Notes: generated by a model not told the origin, from the sequence alone. Shown: positions 43,597 to 53,163, counted from the first letter of the stretch. The stretch is DNA of 64,000 bases from an uncultured Pseudomonadales bacterium (GCA_943846685.1 OX044363.1:62001-126000); one strand, 5' to 3'. Made by a program: numbers and translations.

Positions 43597-44715
43597 TTAT
43601 TCGCAGTCGACGTGTTCTACAACTTCAAGATCAAAGCCAGAGATGCCGGTAAATTTAAACGGTGCGCTCATCAGTCGCATCTGATGCACGCCGAGATCGC
43701 GCAGAATCTGGGACCCTGTGCCGACCTGTTGATAGACCACATCGCTGGCCAACTGCGAGCGCGTCTGATCCGGGTTTAGAATCTGTTCAATACTGCGATC
43801 AATATCTTCCGAAGACTCGGGATAGTAAAGCAGTACAACCACCCCACGACCCTCAGCGGCAACGCGCTCCAGCGCCTTATGAAATGACCAGCTCTTAAAG
43901 TCACTGGAATCCTCAATAGCCAACAGATCACGCGCCGAACGGTTAGTATGCACTCGCACCAGCGGCGGCTCGCCACCACTAACATCGCCCTTCACCAGAG
44001 CAAAATGCTTCTCTTTAAGAATGCTGTCAAAGTAGGTTTTTAGAGTGAAATCACCGAAGCTAGTACTTACTTTTCTCTCATTAACGCACTGGGCAGTCTT
44101 TTCAGTCACCAGGCGGTGATGGATCAAATCGGCAATAGTACCGATCTTAAGATCATGTTTTTTGGCGAATACTTCAAGGTCATCACGACGCGCCATAGTG
44201 CCGTCATCATTCATAATCTCAACAATCACTGCCGCCGGTTCAAAGCCTGCCATTTTGGCCAGATCACAGCCAGCCTCGGTATGGCCAGCGCGGCTAAGTA
44301 CACCGCCAGGCTGAGCTTTCAACGGGAAGATATGACCGGGCTGAACAATATCTGCAGGTCGCGCACTGCTGGCAACAGCGGCCTGAACGGTACGCGCGCG
44401 GTCAGCGGCAGAGATACCAGTGGTAACACCCTCCGCAGCTTCAATCGATAGGGTAAAAGGTGTGCTGTGGCTGGAATTATTGCTATCGGCATTAACCATC
44501 ATCGCCAGATCCAGTTGCTTACAGCGATCTTCATGCAGCGTCAGGCAAATCAATCCTCTGGCATTGGTCGCCATAAAATTAATATCCTCAGCGCGCACCA
44601 TTGGCGCAGCCATGACCAGATCGCCTTCATTCTCGCGATCTTCATCATCCATCAGAATAACCATCTTGCCCTGACGGATATCTTCGATTAGCTCTTCAAT
44701 TGTGTTGAGTACCAT
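43597..44715 (-). CDS. ribB: RibB with degenerate GTP cyclohydrolase II-like domain (RibBX)
   Basis: The N-terminal half is 3,4-dihydroxy-2-butanone 4-phosphate synthase, with D-D-E-D-R-E-N-E-G-D-L at about 23-33 and H-T-E-A-G-C-D-L near 147-154. The C-terminal half (from about 205) has the GTP cyclohydrolase II shape but lacks all three zinc cysteines and the surrounding C-L-T-G-D motif, so it should be inactive for that step. A separate intact ribA lies at 40457. This fused form is common in Pseudomonas-like bacteria. Confidence 0.93.
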   Translation of the reverse strand: MVLNTIEELIEDIRQGKMVILMDDEDRENEGDLVMAAPMVRAEDINFMATNARGLICLTLHEDRCKQLDLAMMVNADSNNSSHSTPFTLSIEAAEGVTTGISAADRARTVQAAVASSARPADIVQPGHIFPLKAQPGGVLSRAGHTEAGCDLAKMAGFEPAAVIVEIMNDDGTMARRDDLEVFAKKHDLKIGTIADLIHHRLVTEKTAQCVNERKVSTSFGDFTLKTYFDSILKEKHFALVKGDVSGGEPPLVRVHTNRSARDLLAIEDSSDFKSWSFHKALERVAAEGRGVVVLLYYPESSEDIDRSIEQILNPDQTRSQLASDVVYQQVGTGSQILRDLGVHQMRLMSAPFKFTGISGFDLEVVEHVDCE

Positions 44716-44743
44716 TTAGTTTTTTCCAATCAATGGTTAAAGG

Positions 44744-45361
44744 TTATTTATCCTGTGTCTCTGCCGCCTTATCACCGAGCAGTAAACGCTCAAGGTAACG
44801 AGCCACCAGATCGACTTCAAGATTTACTTTAGTGCCCACCTGATAATCACCCATCACCGTGTGAGTCATGGTGTGAGGCACAATATTCAATTCAAACTCG
44901 CAGCCATCGACAATATTCACCGTCAGGCTAGTGCCATCGACAGTGATTGAGCCTTTGTGGGCAATATATTTCGCCAGCTCTGCGGGAGCCCGCAGGCGAA
45001 AACGCCAAGAGCGTGCATCTTCATGGAGAGAGACAACCTCACCAATTCCATCCACATGCCCGGAGACAATATGTCCACCAAAGCGGTCAGTCGCCTGCAT
45101 GGCTTTTTCCAAATTGACGCGGCTACCGGTTTTCCAGTGGCCAATGGTCGTCAGGTTGAGCGTTTCAACCGAGACATCGGCAATAAAACCTTCGCCGGTA
45201 AGTTCTACAGCGGTTAGGCAAGCGCCATTGCAGGCGATGCTATCGCCGAGCTGCACATCGGCGAGGCCGAGATTGCCGGTGCGAATGGTTAAGCGTACGT
45301 CGCCGCCACGCTGTTCGAGGTTAGATATATCGCCAATGGCGCTGATAATTCCTGTGAACAT
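44744..45361 (-). CDS. ribC: Riboflavin synthase alpha chain
   Basis: This enzyme dismutates two lumazines to riboflavin. The 205-residue product is a tandem of two related barrels: M-F-T-G-I-I at the start and the internal G-G-H-I-V-S-G-H-V-D-G near 94-104. The second barrel has V-D-G-T-S-L-T-V-N at about 140-148. The order ribD-ribC-ribBX-ribH is the normal gammaproteobacterial cluster. The symbol ribE is used for it in some species. Confidence 0.96.
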   Translation of the reverse strand: MFTGIISAIGDISNLEQRGGDVRLTIRTGNLGLADVQLGDSIACNGACLTAVELTGEGFIADVSVETLNLTTIGHWKTGSRVNLEKAMQATDRFGGHIVSGHVDGIGEVVSLHEDARSWRFRLRAPAELAKYIAHKGSITVDGTSLTVNIVDGCEFELNIVPHTMTHTVMGDYQVGTKVNLEVDLVARYLERLLLGDKAAETQDK

Positions 45362-45447
45362 AATCTTGTAACCTTTTTAAAAAACACTTTTAAAACACAC
45401 TAACTTGCTATCTTACTGCTGCTCCGCCATCAGCTTCACGGTGGGCT

Positions 45448-45479
45448 GGACGGGGTCCTTCGGCTGCGCTCAGGATGAC
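45448..45479 (+). repeat. Extragenic ...CAGGATGAC repeat next to ribC/ribD
   Basis: ggacggggtccttcggctgc then gctcaggatgac (45448-45479) lies in the ribD-ribC gap. It shares the tgcgctc ... ggatgac core with the element at 39641 and continues into the tandem array that follows. Confidence 0.6.
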
Positions 45480-45520
45480 ACTTTTTTGCTCAGGATGACG
45501 CTTTTTTGCTCAGGATAACG
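45468..45520 (+). repeat. 20-bp tandem repeat in the ribD-ribC gap
   Basis: gctcaggatgacactttttt (45468-45487) is repeated at 45488-45507 with one change and again partly at 45508-45520. It amplifies the end of the GGATGAC element. No FMN-riboswitch consensus was found in this gap. Confidence 0.8.
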
Positions 45521-45531
45521 GCAGTGCCGTT

Positions 45532-46653
45532 TTAATAATCCTTGTCCGGATAAAGAGTTACTCTTATATCTTCTCCAATTTGGCGAATATCCTGAACTGA
45601 GAGTGCCAAATGGGCATCGATGGTTCGAATTGGTAGACCAAACATCGGTCTTGCATCGCTGCCAAATAACTTTGGTGCCCAGTAACAGACCAACTCATCA
45701 AGCAGGCCTTCTGCGACAAAAGCACCGGCCAAACCGGCACCGGCTTCAACCATCACGTTATTGCATTCGCGGCCTGCCAACTCAACCAACAGCGCGTGTA
45801 AATCTACATGGCCATCGCGCTCCGGCAAAAACACCAGATCGGCTCCAGAGGCAGCTAAAGCCTCGGCTTTTTTGCGCTGTTCGTCGCCATCAATGGTCGC
45901 CACCAACGTGCTACCCGGCTGGGCAAACATCCGCGCCTCAGGGCTCATCTGCAACTGGCTATCGACAACCACACGCAGTGGCTGACGGAGGCTATCCTCC
46001 ACCCCCACATCTTCATTAGTTATACGCACAGTCAGGGACGGATCGTCCATTAATTGTGTGCCTATTCCGGTAATAATTGCACAGCTCGCCGCGCGTAGTC
46101 GCTGCACATCTTTGCGCGCCGCCGGCGTGGTAATCCACTGGCTCTGACCACTGGCCATAGCCGTGCGGCCATCGAGGCTCGCAGCCATCTTCACCAACAC
46201 CCAGGGCAACCCCTGTTCGTGGCGCTTAATAAAACCTTTATTCAAATCTCGGGCTTGATCTTCAAACAGACCACAGGCCACTTCTATGCCTGCATCCTGT
46301 AGCAATTTAATACCCTTACCGGACACTTCAGGATTGGGGTCTTCACAGGCAATCACAACTCGAGCTACACCTGCATCGATAAGTGCATTGGCGCAAGGAC
46401 CAGTTTTGCCGCTGTGACTGCAGGGCTCCAGAGTCACATAAGCGGAACTGCCCTTGGCATCTGCAACTAATTGCAGCGCTTCTATCTCAGCGTGATTGCC
46501 TCCGGCGGGGCGGGTATAACCCTCACCAACAATCACACCATCGACAGCAATAACGCATCCAACAGCAGGATTAGGGCTGGTGGTATAGCGACCTTTGGCC
46601 GCCAACTGCAGCGCTCGCGACATCATCTCGCGATCAGCGATTGAGAAGCTCAT
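45532..46653 (-). CDS. ribD: Bifunctional riboflavin deaminase/reductase RibD
   Basis: RibD carries the second and third steps of riboflavin synthesis. The 373-residue product has an N-terminal deaminase with the zinc motifs H-A-E-I-E-A-L near 53-59 and P-C-S-H-S-G-K-T-G-P-C near 77-87. The C-terminal reductase domain from about 150 contains S-L-D-G-R-T-A near 164-170. It overlaps nrdR by 1 nt. Confidence 0.96.
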   Translation of the reverse strand: MSFSIADREMMSRALQLAAKGRYTTSPNPAVGCVIAVDGVIVGEGYTRPAGGNHAEIEALQLVADAKGSSAYVTLEPCSHSGKTGPCANALIDAGVARVVIACEDPNPEVSGKGIKLLQDAGIEVACGLFEDQARDLNKGFIKRHEQGLPWVLVKMAASLDGRTAMASGQSQWITTPAARKDVQRLRAASCAIITGIGTQLMDDPSLTVRITNEDVGVEDSLRQPLRVVVDSQLQMSPEARMFAQPGSTLVATIDGDEQRKKAEALAASGADLVFLPERDGHVDLHALLVELAGRECNNVMVEAGAGLAGAFVAEGLLDELVCYWAPKLFGSDARPMFGLPIRTIDAHLALSVQDIRQIGEDIRVTLYPDKDY

Positions 46654-47126
46654 TATTCGCTTTCCGCGTCGGGTTTTAGGGCATTTAGGCGATTTAGCTC
46701 GTCCTGAAATTCACTTAAATCCTGAAAACTGCGATACACCGAGGCAAAGCGCACATAGGCAACCTCATCCAATTCACGCAGTTTGGTCATCACCTCTTCA
46801 CCAATCATTCGCGATGGAACTTCACGCTCACCGGTTACCTGAAGAAAATGCTTGATTTGAGTCAGAGCGGTTTCGATCTGCTCTATGGATACCGGGCGTT
46901 TTTCCAGTGCTCGCTGAAGACCTGCACGGAGCTTTTCTTCATCAAAAACTTCCCGCGTACCATCGGTTTTAATCACCCGCGGCATCACCAATTCTGCCAT
47001 CTCGTAGGTGGTGAACCGTTCAGTACAGGCAACGCACTCACGACGACGACGGACCTGCCCGCCATCAGCGACTAGACGAGAATCTATAACCTTGGTGTCA
47101 TCAGCATTACAAAATGGACAATACAT
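46653..47126 (-). CDS. nrdR: Transcriptional repressor NrdR
   Basis: NrdR is the ATP/dATP-sensing repressor of ribonucleotide reductase genes. The 157-residue product has the N-terminal zinc ribbon M-Y-C-P-F-C (C3, C6) and the second pair R-R-R-R-E-C-V-A-C at about 26-34. An ATP-cone domain follows at about 49-139. The ribD start overlaps its stop. No nrd genes are in the window. Confidence 0.96.
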   Translation of the reverse strand: MYCPFCNADDTKVIDSRLVADGGQVRRRRECVACTERFTTYEMAELVMPRVIKTDGTREVFDEEKLRAGLQRALEKRPVSIEQIETALTQIKHFLQVTGEREVPSRMIGEEVMTKLRELDEVAYVRFASVYRSFQDLSEFQDELNRLNALKPDAESE

Positions 47127-47276
47127 AGTAAAAGATCAAAAAAATGGGACGGCATTCTAACACAGGATGCGGTCTTTTAAGACAATTTGGCGTTCCTTGG
47201 CGGAACTGCAACATTATCCTCAAGCCACTGGGCAAAATCGTGGATTTGAAGACGTTTATTTGAAAAAGTCGGTGAC

Positions 47277-47307
47277 AAAAAAAAGCCCCGTTTTAAACAG
47301 GGCTTTT
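47277..47307 (-). terminator. Rho-independent terminator of glyA
   Basis: On the minus strand AAAAGCCC (47307-47300) pairs with GGGCTTTT (47288-47281) through a 11-nt loop, followed by more T residues (to 47277). It lies 21 nt after the glyA stop. Confidence 0.85.
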
Positions 47308-47327
47308 AGAACTGTCAGACCGGCAAC

Positions 47328-48587
47328 TTAGCCGTAAACAGGGAACCGTGCACAGATATCCAGCACCTTGGCTTTAATCTGTGGAATCACCTGCTCAGAG
47401 GTACCATTCTCAAGACTATCAAGGATATCGCACATCCAATGAGTCAGCTGAACCGTCTCATCAATACCAAATCCTCGAGTAGTGATCGCCGGCGTACCTA
47501 CACGTAATCCAGAGGTCACAAAAGGTGAGCGTGGATCGTTGGGTACAGCGTTCTTGTTCACAGTAATAAAGGCTTCGCCCATCGCGCGATCAGCATCAGT
47601 ACCTGTGTACTCTTTACCGATCAGGCTAACCAGCATCAGGTGATTCTCAGTGCCGTTGGAGACAATATTAATACCGCGCTCGATAAAGGTCGCCGCCATC
47701 GCCTGAGCATTCGCAACCACCTGCTTTTGGTAAGTGACAAACTCATCGCTGGCCGCTTCTTTAAAGGCAATTGCCTTGGCTGCAATCACATGACACAACG
47801 GGCCGCCCTGACCACCAGGAAAGACTGCCGAGTTACATTTTTTAGCCACTGTTTCATCGTTGGTGATAATAAATCCACCGCGGGGACCACGCAGAGTTTT
47901 GTGCGTCGTTGAAGTCACAACATGGGCATGGGGAACCGGGTTTGGATAAACACCAGCGGCAACCAGACCAGATACGTGGGCCATATCAACCATTAAGTAA
48001 GCGCCCACTTTGTCTGCGATTTCGCGGAAACGGGCCCAGTCCATAATCCCGGAGTAAGCTGAGAAACCAGCGATAATCATTGCCGGCTTGTGTTCGATCG
48101 CCAGAGCTTCAACCTGATCGTAATCCACCAGACCAGTCTCGGGGTTTAAGCCGTACTGGATTGGATTGTAGAGTTTGCCAGAGAAGTTTGGCTTGGCACC
48201 GTGAGTCAGGTGACCACCGTCGGCCAGGCTCATACCCAAAATTGTGTCGCCGCCCTTGATCAACGCGAGGAATACTGCACTGTTAGCCTGAGATCCGGAG
48301 TGCGGCTGCACATTGGCATAGTTTGCACCATAGAGGCTTTTAAGACGGTCAATCGCCAACTGTTCGCTGACATCAACATATTCACAACCACCATAGTAGC
48401 GCTTGCCGGGATAGCCTTCAGCGTACTTATTAGTCAGCTTGCTGCCCTGGGCCGCCATTACTGCCGGGCTGGTGTAATTCTCAGAGGCAATCAATTCAAT
48501 ATGTTGTTCTTGACGCTGGCTTTCAAGCTGCATGGATTCCCATACTTCGGCATCAAAATTCTCAATAGTCTGGTTTTTATCAAACAT
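47328..48587 (-). CDS. glyA: Serine hydroxymethyltransferase
   Basis: GlyA interconverts serine and glycine with one-carbon transfer to tetrahydrofolate. The 419-residue PLP enzyme has H-S-G-S-Q-A-N near 96-102 and D-M-A-H-V-S-G-L near 201-208. The cofactor lysine is in [12 protein letters not shown] near 227-238. It is followed by a strong terminator and preceded by a 143-nt gap. Confidence 0.98.
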   Translation of the reverse strand: MFDKNQTIENFDAEVWESMQLESQRQEQHIELIASENYTSPAVMAAQGSKLTNKYAEGYPGKRYYGGCEYVDVSEQLAIDRLKSLYGANYANVQPHSGSQANSAVFLALIKGGDTILGMSLADGGHLTHGAKPNFSGKLYNPIQYGLNPETGLVDYDQVEALAIEHKPAMIIAGFSAYSGIMDWARFREIADKVGAYLMVDMAHVSGLVAAGVYPNPVPHAHVVTSTTHKTLRGPRGGFIITNDETVAKKCNSAVFPGGQGGPLCHVIAAKAIAFKEAASDEFVTYQKQVVANAQAMAATFIERGINIVSNGTENHLMLVSLIGKEYTGTDADRAMGEAFITVNKNAVPNDPRSPFVTSGLRVGTPAITTRGFGIDETVQLTHWMCDILDSLENGTSEQVIPQIKAKVLDICARFPVYG

Positions 48588-48730
48588 AGTTAGAGTATTC
48601 CTAAACGTTGTGTTGCTGAAAAGTTGTTTTACTTACAAAGCTTTAAGACTTAAAAGTTGTTACATAAAAAGAAGACGCGCAGTTTAACTGAAAGCTTATT
48701 CTGCTGACAGCAATATAGACGAAAAATTGC

Positions 48731-50059
48731 CTATTTTTCGAACAGCGCAATCGCTTCCACATGAGCCGTATGAGGAAACATATCCATAACCCCCGCAGCA
48801 CTTAAACTGTAGCCCGCCTCGGTCAATAATTTCGCATCTCTGACCATGGTCGACGGATGGCAGGAAATATAAATAACCTGCTTGGGCTTAGCCTTTACAA
48901 TCCACGGCATAACACCCGCGGCACCATTTCGCGGCGGATCGAGCAATACCAGATCAATCTTCTCTTTGAGCTTACGCATACCCGCCCAATCACTGAGGTC
49001 GGAAACCATAAACTCAACATTGCTCAAATTATTTCGCTGGGCATTCTCTGTGGCGCTACGCACCAAACCCTCCAAGCCTTCAATACCGACCACTCGATCA
49101 AAATGGGCTGCCAGTGGCAGGGAAAAATTGCCGGTGCCACAAAATAGATCAACCGCCAGGCTTTTTTTACCAGAGCCGGCTTGATCCGATTTCTTTTTAC
49201 GCAGCAGAGATAAAACCTGATCAATCATCTGGCGATTAATCTCGCCATTAACCTGAACAAACTGACCGGGCTGAACCTGCAGCTTCACATCATCGGTTAA
49301 GGCAATCTCAAGAGCCTCAGAGCCAGCGTCAAGACGGGAGAATGTTGATTGATTGGAAGCCTTCCACCATAGCTGGGCTGAAGCTGCATCTGCAATACAC
49401 GCAGATAAGGTCGCCAACATCTGCGCCAACTCAGTGGCCGATGGCACCCGGCTAGCCTCGATAGCAATCGCCAAACCATTGTCAGCACTCAGCAGCTCAA
49501 CCTCAAACAGGCGGATACCCGGAGGAAAGGCAGTCAGCCATTCTGGCAGCCCCACCACAATAGCCGCAAGGGGCTCTGCCAACACATGGCATTCGCTTAT
49601 AGGTTCAATTCGACGACTACCGGGATTGTGGAAGCCCACCAGTACATTGCCATCTTTAGCGCGCTGTACCGCCAACCGAGCGCGGCGGCGATAAGCCCAC
49701 TGCGGGCCGCTTAACGCCGGCAACAGGCTTTTTGGTTGCATACCGCTGCGCTCTAAACTTTCTAAAAGCTGCTTCTCTTTAAAGCTAACCTGAGCGCCGT
49801 GCTCGAGATGCTGCACCGTGCAGCCACCACAGCGCGGAAAGTGCTTACACTGCGGCTGGATACGGCTGTCCGATGCAGAGATAACCTCCAGCACATGGGC
49901 TTCATCATAGTTGCGCTTTTGATTGTGACGGCGAAACTCCACAGTCTCCCCGGGTAGCGCACCCTCGATAAAACAGGTTTTTCCATCCGGACGACCAACC
50001 CCTCGACCATCGTGAATAAGGTCGACAATCTCGCAAATTAATCGGCTGTTATCGGACAT
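48731..50059 (-). CDS. rlmD: 23S rRNA (uracil-1939) methyltransferase RlmD
   Basis: RlmD (RumA) makes 5-methyluridine 1939 in 23S rRNA using SAM. The product has a TRAM domain at the N-terminus (about 8-65) and the Fe-S cysteines C-K-H-F-P-R-C-G-G-C at about 75-84 with another C later. A methyltransferase domain carries D-L-F-C-G-T-G-N-F near 307-315 and the catalytic C-H-P-S-T region near 398. I prefer the ATG at 50059; an in-frame TTG eight codons upstream is the alternative. Confidence 0.93.
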   Translation of the reverse strand: MSDNSRLICEIVDLIHDGRGVGRPDGKTCFIEGALPGETVEFRRHNQKRNYDEAHVLEVISASDSRIQPQCKHFPRCGGCTVQHLEHGAQVSFKEKQLLESLERSGMQPKSLLPALSGPQWAYRRRARLAVQRAKDGNVLVGFHNPGSRRIEPISECHVLAEPLAAIVVGLPEWLTAFPPGIRLFEVELLSADNGLAIAIEASRVPSATELAQMLATLSACIADAASAQLWWKASNQSTFSRLDAGSEALEIALTDDVKLQVQPGQFVQVNGEINRQMIDQVLSLLRKKKSDQAGSGKKSLAVDLFCGTGNFSLPLAAHFDRVVGIEGLEGLVRSATENAQRNNLSNVEFMVSDLSDWAGMRKLKEKIDLVLLDPPRNGAAGVMPWIVKAKPKQVIYISCHPSTMVRDAKLLTEAGYSLSAAGVMDMFPHTAHVEAIALFEK

Positions 50060-50193
50060 AGAAGTCTCTTTTTTTATCGGCAATTTTAGGGCGCGTATAT
50101 TAGCAGATCAGCGGCATCGCTTTTGATTGTTTTACAGCCCCCCGCTCAGGCATGATAGGCAACTTAAAAACGGCTTAAAAGAAGGAGCTTTTA

Positions 50194-50730
50194 ATGACAA
50201 TGCGCAATACAGAAAATCACTGGGGATGGCTGAGCAAGCTATTGCACTGGCTAACTGCCGTATTGATTTTAATTCAGATTCCACTGGGCTTTTACGCCGA
50301 AGAACTCAAGCTATCACCCTTAAAACTGGATCTGTTTGTCTGGCATAAATCCATTGGCATGCTAATTCTACTGCTCGCCATTGAACGGCTACTCTGGCGC
50401 ATAACCGGCACAATCCCCAAGCCCCTCGACAACAACCCAATCCAGCGAAGAATGGCACAACTGGCCCATGCCCTGCTCTACGGACTAATGCTTGCCCTGC
50501 CGATTAGTGGCTGGATAACCACCTCCGCGGCCAATATTCCCACCAAGCTTTTCTGGCTGATTGAGTTGCCAGCCATTACCGGTCCCGACGAAGCGCTTAA
50601 AAAGCTGGCCGCAGAAGTCCATGAAGTCTGTGTAATAATGCTGATTATTATTCTGCTTGTGCATATAGGTGCGGCGCTATACCACCACTTTAAATTGCGC
50701 GACAGTATTCTTAAACGTATGTGGTTTTAA
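50194..50730 (+). CDS. Cytochrome b561 family protein
   Basis: The 178-residue product has four membrane helices and haem-ligand histidines, including H-W in L-L-H-W-L-T near 18-23, W-H-K-S-I-G near 50-55, and H-E near 147 with a further H near 160. Such proteins carry electrons from quinol across the inner membrane. An AAGGAG ribosome binding site precedes the ATG. It is the first gene of a three-gene run with two YceI proteins, the usual cybB-yceI pairing. Confidence 0.92.
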   Translation: MTMRNTENHWGWLSKLLHWLTAVLILIQIPLGFYAEELKLSPLKLDLFVWHKSIGMLILLLAIERLLWRITGTIPKPLDNNPIQRRMAQLAHALLYGLMLALPISGWITTSAANIPTKLFWLIELPAITGPDEALKKLAAEVHEVCVIMLIIILLVHIGAALYHHFKLRDSILKRMWF

Positions 50731-50739
50731 AACTATTTA

Positions 50740-51321
50740 ATGCAAACTATAAAATATCTTATCCTGACCGCCTATTTATTTTGCCAGCTTACCAGCGCGG
50801 CTGATTTGCAAAGGGCTTCTGATTTGCAAAGGGCTTCTAAATGGCAGTCTGACCCTGCTCAGAGCGAGCTAAGCTATTCGGTCAATTTTGAACAGCTGCC
50901 GATCAATGGCCAATTCAAAGCATTCACTGTGGACTATATCGCCCAGCAACAGCTACGGGTTGTTGTGGATATCACCAGTGTCGATATGGGCAACTCAGAT
51001 ATTAATCAGGCGATTCGCGATGTCGATTGGTTTGATATTAAAAGCCATAGCCAGGCGGTATTTTTCAGCGATGAAATTAAAGTGGTTAGCGACACTGAGT
51101 TTCTTGCCAAAGGCAAGCTGCAGCTTAAAGGTATTAGCCAGCCTGTTAATGTCCCTTTTAGCTGGCAGCCCTCAGCCGACAGCGTATCCATGAGTGGAAA
51201 ATTAACCCTGAGCCGCAGCGACTTTGCAATTGGTAGTCCAGAGTGGGCCAGTGGCGATCAGATTGGGATAGATGTCGATGTCAGCTTTGCTGTAAAGATG
51301 CTAAAACATGCGTCGGAATAG
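50740..51321 (+). CDS. YceI-family protein with internal duplication
   Basis: YceI proteins are periplasmic beta-barrels with a long hydrophobic cavity that binds polyisoprenoid lipids. The 193-residue product has a signal peptide (about 1-20), then a direct repeat D-L-Q-R-A-S twice at about 22-33 from an 18-bp duplication. The YceI domain follows (F-x-Q-L-P-I-N-G-Q-F, I-T-S-V-D-M-G, W-F-D). It overlaps the next YceI gene by 14 nt. Confidence 0.87.
   Translation: MQTIKYLILTAYLFCQLTSAADLQRASDLQRASKWQSDPAQSELSYSVNFEQLPINGQFKAFTVDYIAQQQLRVVVDITSVDMGNSDINQAIRDVDWFDIKSHSQAVFFSDEIKVVSDTEFLAKGKLQLKGISQPVNVPFSWQPSADSVSMSGKLTLSRSDFAIGSPEWASGDQIGIDVDVSFAVKMLKHASE
50803..50838 (+). repeat. 18-bp direct duplication in the YceI gene
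   Basis: gatttgcaaagggcttct occurs twice in perfect tandem at 50803-50820 and 50821-50838, in frame, just after the signal peptide. Confidence 0.95.
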
Positions 51322-52024
51322 CCTACTTAGAAATGCGGCCATCCCCCTACTAGCTTGGTTACTGCTAGGCGGCTGTGCCACCCAGCAAGAGCTTTCTTCC
51401 TCGAAAAAAGCACCAGCCGATTTTCCCACTTCCATCTATACAGACCAAGAAAGCGACTCTATCTATAAAGTCGACAGCCCTGCCTCAAGAATTTTAATCA
51501 CCGTTCGACGGGGCGGTATGATGGCCAGCCTGGGACATGACCATATTGTCGCCAGCCATGATCTTCAGGGGTTTATTTTGCTCGACAGAGACAGCCTCCA
51601 GAACCCCAACTGTCGGGCAGACTTCTATGCTCAACTCGCCAATCTTGAAGTCGATAATGCCCAGCTGCGTTCAGAGGCGGGGTTACTCTCCAGCCCCTCG
51701 CAAAATGACATCGCTGGCACCACCAGCAATATGCTGAAAAGTATTGATGCTGAGAATTTTCCCTTTGCCCGCTTACATAGCAGTGACTGTCTGTCAGCCC
51801 TCTCAGGGGACCAGACTGAAGTACTGCTGACCATTCATGGCGTCAATCAAAAGCAAAAAATAGCTATCGAGATAGAGGAAGTCAGCGACAGCGAGCTTAT
51901 TCTCAGCGGAAAATTTTCAATCCTGCAAACTGACTTTGGTATTCAGCCATTCTCGATTATGAATGGCCTAATTAAAGTCGAAGATAGGTTGGAGCTGGAT
52001 TTTAGAATAGTGGCGCAAAAATAA
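51308..52024 (+). CDS. YceI-like lipoprotein
   Basis: The 238-residue product has a lipoprotein signal ending in the lipobox L-G-G-C (about 20-23), so it is expected to be membrane-anchored. The body is a divergent YceI-type domain with G-H-D-H near 75-78 and D-F-G-I-Q-P-F near the end. Together with the previous gene and cytochrome b561 it forms an isoprenoid/redox module. Its stop codon directly abuts the stop of the opposite gene. Confidence 0.8.
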   Translation: MRRNSLLRNAAIPLLAWLLLGGCATQQELSSSKKAPADFPTSIYTDQESDSIYKVDSPASRILITVRRGGMMASLGHDHIVASHDLQGFILLDRDSLQNPNCRADFYAQLANLEVDNAQLRSEAGLLSSPSQNDIAGTTSNMLKSIDAENFPFARLHSSDCLSALSGDQTEVLLTIHGVNQKQKIAIEIEEVSDSELILSGKFSILQTDFGIQPFSIMNGLIKVEDRLELDFRIVAQK

Positions 52025-52765
52025 TTAATAGGGGATCGTCTTATTATCCCAATCCAGATAAGACAGCTGCCCATCAACCACAGCATTATCCATAATCCCG
52101 ATTAAACGCTCGGCAACAAATTCCGGCGTAAACAGCTTGCCCTCGGGAACAGCTGCCTGAAATGGTTTTGATAAATCAGTATCCGTAGTCCCGGGATGGA
52201 AAGAAATCAGCTTTACATTTTTCACCCGTCGCGCATACTCAATAGCGATATTTTTCAACAGCATATTCAGCGCAGATTTCGAACTGCGATAGGCATACCA
52301 GCCACCCAGACGGTTATCACTAATACTACCCACTCTGGCACTTAACGCCGCCACAATTGTCGGCTGCTTCGCTTTAAGCACCCTGTGCAAAAGTTTTAAC
52401 CACAGCGCAGGCACCACAGCATTGGCTTGAAATATTTCATGCAAAGCTTCCGGCTTAATATCTTCAAGACGCTTTTCAGGCCAGAGGCTATCCGTATGCA
52501 ACAGACCATGACAGATACAGACCCTGCTTATGCTGCCGCTGTAGTCTTTCAGCTGCTCAACCACCTCAGCCATAGCCGGCTCCGCATACTCCGTCTGAAT
52601 CCACAGCAGTCCGCTTTCAGCCTGAACAGAGTCAGCGGCTGGCTTACTGCTTACCGCAATGACAGTCTCGATATTTTGATCGGCTAAAAATCCTGCAATT
52701 AAAGCCTGAGCCAAACCACCGCTGGCACCGAGAACCAGTGCATTAGTTTTCTCTGCTGGCATCAT
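52025..52765 (-). CDS. Short-chain dehydrogenase/reductase
   Basis: The product has the cofactor motif G-A-S-G-G-L-A near 14-20, a catalytic serine near 142 (S-A-R-V-G) and Y-R-S-S-K at about 158-162. The ATG at 52765 (first of a pair) is chosen because GAGAG lies just upstream and the extension to 52789 would need a GTG start. It overlaps the DCC-family gene by 4 nt. The substrate is unknown. It is the last gene of a three-gene operon running away from cryptochrome DASH. Confidence 0.85.
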   Translation of the reverse strand: MMPAEKTNALVLGASGGLAQALIAGFLADQNIETVIAVSSKPAADSVQAESGLLWIQTEYAEPAMAEVVEQLKDYSGSISRVCICHGLLHTDSLWPEKRLEDIKPEALHEIFQANAVVPALWLKLLHRVLKAKQPTIVAALSARVGSISDNRLGGWYAYRSSKSALNMLLKNIAIEYARRVKNVKLISFHPGTTDTDLSKPFQAAVPEGKLFTPEFVAERLIGIMDNAVVDGQLSYLDWDNKTIPY

Positions 52766-53160
52766 GACTGCTCTCTGTTGATCACGCACATTTCACAGCG
52801 CTCGCTGCCGGTCAGCAGTCTGGAAATTGTCGAGCGGTATTTGGCAAAAAACAGATAGCTATAATCGGCAATCTGCTTGATGATCGGCCAGCGCAGTATG
52901 GCTACCCAATGACGCTTACCCACCAGCGCCCAGGCGTTGTAAGTCACATCCAATGCATAGATCACTTCACCATTGGCGAGCTGGCCATGAAGTATTTGAT
53001 CGGCGCGCTGCTGATCTATATGCGGAAAACGCTCACTGAAGTTATCAGCGTAGATATTTTCCAGACTGATCTTGCCCTCGATATCAAGCTTGGATAGATG
53101 ACGCATCTCTGAAACACAGAGTGGACAGCCTCCATCGTAAAAAATAATCAGTTCAGCCAC
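52762..53160 (-). CDS. DCC-family thiol-disulfide oxidoreductase (DUF393)
   Basis: The 132-residue product has the DCC signature F-Y-D-G-G-C-P-L-C at about 7-15 and the later R-W-P-I-I-K hydrophobic-basic segment. DCC proteins have a thioredoxin-like redox centre but no proven substrate. The pair C-E-M-C near the C-terminus is an additional CxxC. It overlaps the SDR gene by 4 nt and lies 3 nt after the DUF3429 gene. Confidence 0.88.
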   Translation of the reverse strand: MAELIIFYDGGCPLCVSEMRHLSKLDIEGKISLENIYADNFSERFPHIDQQRADQILHGQLANGEVIYALDVTYNAWALVGKRHWVAILRWPIIKQIADYSYLFFAKYRSTISRLLTGSERCEMCVINREQS

Positions 53161-53163
53161 AGA

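Noticed and set aside
44931..45371. Open frame of 146 codons opposite ribC
   Set aside because: Antisense shadow of riboflavin synthase; no recognisable domain.
45362..45531. FMN riboswitch near the riboflavin genes
   Set aside because: The gap between ribD and ribC holds only GGATGAC-type and tandem repeats; I did not find the conserved RFN segments there or before ribBX.
45603..46019. Open frame of 138 codons opposite ribD
   Set aside because: It lies antisense to the conserved reductase domain, with low-complexity His/Pro/Arg-rich content typical of shadows.
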